Shown: positions 54,301 to 60,300 of the stretch, one piece after another
Layout of the letters: each line of letters starts with the position of its first letter
How positions within the stretch are numbered: the first letter of the stretch is position 1
Origin: Fasciola hepatica
Taxonomy: Eukaryota; Platyhelminthes; Trematoda; Plagiorchiida; Fasciolidae
NCBI GenBank assembly: GCA_948099385.1
Contig: CANUEZ040000062.1
Location: 434,001 to 498,000 of the forward strand
Direction: 5' to 3'
DNA length: 64,000 bases
Position numbers and translations under genes: made by a program
The notes under the pieces: model-generated
The model's input: the letters and a program-made list of their open reading frames with translations, nothing else
Databases searched by the model: none
Told to the model about the DNA's origin: nothing

Positions 54301-57300
54301 CCAAAAGGACCAATAGGACTCCTACACTATTTCTCGAATACTAATTTATTATTTCCGAATTCTGGTTGGGATATGGTTACCTGATGATCGTTGCATTATG
54401 CAGTCTCATCCTAGCGATATTCCGAATCCACTCAAAACCTGGGGTTCCAAGTGTTTAAGTAACTGAATTAGCCAAAACAAAAGCTTCGTTTCACGAACCA
54501 TCGACATTACACGCCGCTAGAGCACTATGCATTGCTTGCTCTGGGATTATAGACAGCAATTTAAATAAAAATTCACAGTTTAGTTCCCTTCATCCAACCA
54601 CTAATTTCTAGTTTTAACTGCTAACTCACAGCATCGCCTTGTCAAAAGCAAAACGAATAGAGGTGCAAGGAAGATACAACGAAATCAAGTAGACGAAGAA
54701 AAAGAAAAAGAACTAGCACAACTCGATGTGACCCATTTTTGATGGAATTCGTAGTTCATTAACTGAACAAAGATCGATGCCATATACTCACGCTAGGATA
54801 AGCTATCTCGAGAACCATCTCAATTACAGAATTGAAGGTAAAAGATGATACAGGGTAATCTTGGCAAACACCGCCGCTCGTGAACTCGGGTGAAAGATCA
54901 GCGAAAGCACGAACTCGGCTTCGGTTGTTCGTAAACAAGCACAGGATAGAAAAATAAATTCCTCTGACACACTCTTCAAGGAGATAGCGCCAGAATACTG
55001 CGTCGTCAACTGAGTAGCTCGAAGCTCAAGGAAGATACCCATGGAGCTATCGAAGGTGTAAGCGACAGATCAACCCGATTGTACAACGTGTGAACCAAAT
55101 CCTGACTCCTTTTCCCATCAGCCCCTAATCATTCTTTTGAATGTATTTTGCGCTACTGACTGAACAATACAATCGACGTTGACCATGGCAGACGTATTGA
55201 CTGGCGCGTTTATCTCTTATGACCTTTGACCCTTTCAACACCGACTTTTGTATCACCTCTACTTGCTTGATTTGCAAGTAGTTCCGTACACTGTTATGCT
55301 TGGACCAACTCTAGTCCGCAGAGGGGTCTTCGTTGAGGTCTGTCTTGCATTTATGTAACATTCATGAATATCCACATGAAGAACCGTAATTGAGCACAAT
55401 GCGGCATTTGTCGTCTTTGGGATTGTCGTACGCATGGCTCAACCGACAGTCCAGCGATGGGTGCAGGCCTGCCTGTGCTCTGAAATCTGCCGAAAGGTAA
55501 AAATGTGGTTGATACAACCCCAACCGGGTCTGAAACCGGCTTGATTCTTATGCGAAAACCTTTACCGAGGGTTCGATAATCCATATGAGCAGTTTGGATG
55601 AGATACTTATCAAGCCTAGTTCTGTAATTTTTCACGAGATGACCTGCCATTATTTTTGTAATTCGGCACAAGCAATGATTCACACAATCCCCTGGGAATC
55701 ATCCCACTGTCGCAAATTACCTCAAGGGCTTCGGTTGATTGTAAAACGTTGTAAAACGTTTATTATAACGTTTCGGTCCAAACCAGGACTCGTTGTCAAG
55801 CGATGATAACGATAAGCCGGTACAATGTACAGAGGCGTGGTGCCATACAAAAAACAGGAAACAGAAAAACAAAAGTAAAGAATCGAAGGGGAAGCTTTTC
55901 ATGAGTTTGAACACAAGCTGTCACAACATAACCGCCACTGAGCACAACATTGAGCTATATCCGACAAAGTTTCCAGCCATCTTTGTAGTGGATCTCGAAG
56001 TCCCCAACCATGCGAGCGCGAGGAACCGACAGAAGCAAGTCTTGACGTCAACACTTTGACGGACCGGTGCCATGTCATGGCTTGGCCTCCACGTTGTCGT
56101 TTCCAGCCAACCTTAGACTGAACGAACAGAGCGCGACGGGAGACTCGATGAGGTGGCACACATGGCACATGTCCCAGCCCAAGAAGAGGATGGAGTGATA
56201 CGGTAACACTAATTGGGTACGCGGCACGCCCGGTTCCGTAGATGCACGTTCGCACTGCGGAACAGCTCATTCGCTGTTGCCAGCAAACTCGCGAGATACT
56301 CCCCAGGCATCGATGATCGAACACGGACAACCAGTCGACATCGGTCGCTCGAACAGGCTAGGCCTTAAAAGCGTATGGGAGCACTCCACGCGCGGCAGTT
56401 GTACATCCTACCTTTCTATAGGAGAGAGAGGTTACGATATCTCCACAGGTGATGTATACTGCAGAACGCCAATTGAGCCTTAGCTACTCGGTTGTCCACA
56501 TCGTCTCCAATCCGTCCATCGACAGTTATACAGCTTCGCAAGTAAACAAACTTTTCAGCAACTTCTAACCGATCACCACCGAGCGCAAGTGCACGGATGG
56601 ACTCCTGCCAGTCTTGTAGGAGCACTATACACTTGGAGGGTGAAAAGCACATTCTGTGCCGTATTACAGACGATGCACCTCGGTCCTAACTTGTGTAGCT
56701 TGAGTGAGTGAATAAAGTCGAGCGCGAGAACTGGTTGCCATATATGTGGAGATTTTATGTAAGCATGTGGGCTGAAGACTACTCGGTTGTCCAGATCGAA
56801 GTAGGGGGGTTGCATTAGGGGGGGGGCCATCCCGAGCCTTCGACCAGAAGGCCTGACCTACAAGGCGGTAGGACGATATGAGGGTATCGTATCCCTCTGT
56901 GGCCCGGTGATCGATCGCTCAGTTCATATGCTCTTCGGATGAGGCCAAACATCCTGGATGCCCAATATTCCTCTGCCGCAGACGCCGGTGAGCATACTGT
57001 TGTACGCCTCATAAGCCATCCATGATTGGTTTGGAATCAGGGTTTAGCCATCTCCCCTAGACTGACTATCAACCAGTCAACCGGATGAAGAGTGCCAGGT
57101 ATTCGCTTTCATCCTCCCATTTTGGTGGAAACACCTGAGCCCCGAGAAGGTAATGAGTAAGGCTTCCTCAGCAGAGGCTGTAGAAAACGCACGGTCATCT
57201 GACAGCATTTTAAGATGTGTTCAGGACGAGCAGCCATCTCGGAGCCTGAAGCACCCACCCTCGACCATACTGAAGCAGTTGGAGGTCCACTGTAGAAGTG

Positions 57301-60300
57301 GACCAACTGAATTCATCCTTAAAGTGCTCCACTCAGCGGTCTAGACGACGGCTATGAGTGATCAGTGGGGCGCCTTTTTATTACACGCGAACTGAGTTAC
57401 AGTAAAAGAAGTGAACCCATAGCTCGAAAACATACTGTAAGAGGAACTTGTAGGGAACATCCACGTCAAAATAAGTTTGCTGATTCCGGTTTTGGAAAAA
57501 AAAAAAGTTGGAAGCGGGTGAAAAGACAGGGAAAAAGAGAAGACTGAAAGGTCGAGGTCAAAGATCGAGCGACAGGAGCCTGATAAGGGTGATTAGCTGC
57601 CTGTGCTAGGGATTGGCCCTGAAAAGTAATGGGAATATGAACAGCCGAGGCAAGCTCCAGAATACATATGAGGCCTCCAAAACGCCTCAGTATGGTCGGG
57701 GGTGGGAGTCTCAGAATTCGATATGGCTACTCGTCCTGAACGTCCCTCAAAATGCCCCTAAATGACCGCGCATCCAACATAGCTTCTGCTGAGGAAGTCT
57801 TACTCATTACCTTGTAGTGGCGGGGGTGTTTACACCAAAGTGTGACGGCGAGAGCGAACGCCCGGCACTCTCCACTGGGTTGACTGACTAACAGTAAGTC
57901 TAGAGGAATTGGCTAAACCCTGATTCCAAACCCATCATAGATGGCATATGAAGCGTACAACACTGCACAACGGCATCTGCGGCGGAGAGGTGTACTGGGC
58001 AAGCAGAATGTTTGACCTCATCATAAGGGCGTAGGAACTGAGCAACCAGTCACCAAATCCCAGAGATTCACGGAAAAGGCGAATGAACCGTACAATTGGT
58101 CACCGGATCATCTCGACCAACACTGCTACTTTCCACAACGCGCTTCGCTGCGCGAAGGCTAGAGGTGTATACTCGAACAAAAATGCTTAGGCTGGACCGG
58201 GCGATCGTGTAGCACAAAAGACCGAAACGTCAACAATGAAAACGATGGATCACTTATTAGACACATACCATTTAATCCTTCAAAGCGTAGAAGCGACGTT
58301 ACACGAATAAACGCCAAAGATTAAAAGCTTCGTGCACGATGGGGAGGGGCTGGCAACTGTTGACTACTTCGCTTTCCTCGGCAGCAGCTTGATCTCGGAG
58401 GGGAGCACAGTAAGGAGGTGAGCACCCACGTATCCAACGCTCGAGCGGCATACGCTGGATTGAAGCACTTGTGACGTCGACCTGATATTTCATTGAGGTG
58501 GAAAGGTCGTGTATACTGTTCCACTGTGCGCTCAGATTCGTTGTATGGTTGCGAGACATGGGGCCTGCGTCAGGAAAACATTCGTCGTTTTAAGGTTTTC
58601 GACTACCGGTGCTTACGTAGTACCGCCAGGATTGGATGGAATGACCAAGTGAGTAAGGATGAGGTCAGAAATGGAGTATTGGGTACGAGTTCAGAAAATG
58701 TTCTATCACAGCGCATCCATCCTAGTAAACTTCGTTGGTTGGGGCACGTGTTACGTATGACAAATATACGTCTACCGTAGCGTACTGTGTCCTGCTTTCT
58801 GTTCCTCCTAGGGAGTGGGAGAAACCACGTGGATGTCAACAGATGACTTAGCAGCGAGGATTTAGAAAATGTACAGCGAACTTAGGAAAAGTAGGTGCTT
58901 CGCGTCTTCGTGGTTGAGCTCCAAAAGATCCACCTACCAGCTGGTTGGAGACCCTGAAGGATATGAGAGCGAACTGTGAACGGTGGTGATCGTGTTGTTA
59001 CTTTCTATCGAATCCGAACGATGGATCACAGTGTTTTTATAGTTAGATTGTGTATTCGATGTGTTGGCTACTGGGACGTTGTGCAAAAGCCCGTTATTAT
59101 TGTGGATACTGAAGTCACCGAGAATGCTAACCTGGCAGCCTTTCATTGACCGCGGCCCCCTTCAGCACTATCGTGTAATAAACATGAAAAAAGAAGTAAA
59201 AAGAGCACTTTATTCTATTTCTCATCATAAGTCCTCAATGATAAAAGAAAATAAATTAAAAATTGATGGATAACTACTGTTGAAAGAGTCATTCACAGTA
59301 CGGAAGGAATGGTTAAAAAAGGGGAAAAGGAATTTCAGCCACACCAGCTGGAACTTGCGGTTGGAAAAGTTCAAGTGTGGGACATTTGAGGAAGCGACAG
59401 ACTGGGGAATGTAAACCCAGAGACCAGCTACAGGTGAAAATGAGGAATGGAAAAAATAATTCACTAATCGGAGATGGGTAGTACCCGAAGAGAGATTTGT
59501 GTCTCAATCAAGAATAAGGCAAGGGGACAAGAAGACTGGAGAAAATGGTGTACAGAATCACCATTGTGGTTCAAACCGCGGATGGTGGTGAGAACTAGAA
59601 TATTTTCTTGTTGTGAATGCTGAGTAGAGACGATCGATAGTATCCTGTGAGTTGTGAGTATCATGGGCTTCTTGGTGAAAACGGCAGCCTGACTCTGAAG
59701 CTTGGAGTAGCGAACGACATAAGTCTCCAACGGAAAAGACGGTGGTTCTACGCCGGGCGCAGCAGCACTGTTCAACAATGGTCTATCTATTTTGTCTGCT
59801 ATTATCCGCATAACATCATCACTTTTTACTGGGTTAATTTTATTCACAGAAACCCGAACGACTGTAAATACTGTTTAGATGAATACAACTGACGAAATGC
59901 ACATCGTTACAAATCTGATCATAAATAGGGTGAATAACTCAACCAATTAACTCACATTCACTTTGTCCCCCGGAGAAACTTCACTGATAGACAAGTAGGG
60001 CAGGCGAAGCAGCTTCCTACGAGATTATCAAACAGAATAAAAAACATCAGTATTATCAGAATTTAAAGGTCCAGTCAAAAGTCAGAAATTCGAAATATTT
60101 TTGTCAGAATTCGTACAAATTATAAATCGCCGACTGTTCGACCTGTCGCCTGGGGAGTTCGAACAAAAGAACTAAAATTTACAAATGACCCAAATGCAAC
60201 AAGTCGTTGACTCCGACGGGACTCAAACCCAGGCTCGGACGCCGCGCATGCTATAGTGCGGTGTGCGTTCCACCACCAGATGAGCTGCGAGACCAAGCCA

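Larger units (their letters stand above)
52159..59955 (-). other. Largest RRP5 intron, repeat-rich right half
   Basis: 7797-bp intron. 52159-54835 shows nothing recognised. From 54840 to 59850 it is nearly continuous retroelement debris: K, M, inverted arms, P, E3 and H. Confidence 0.8.
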
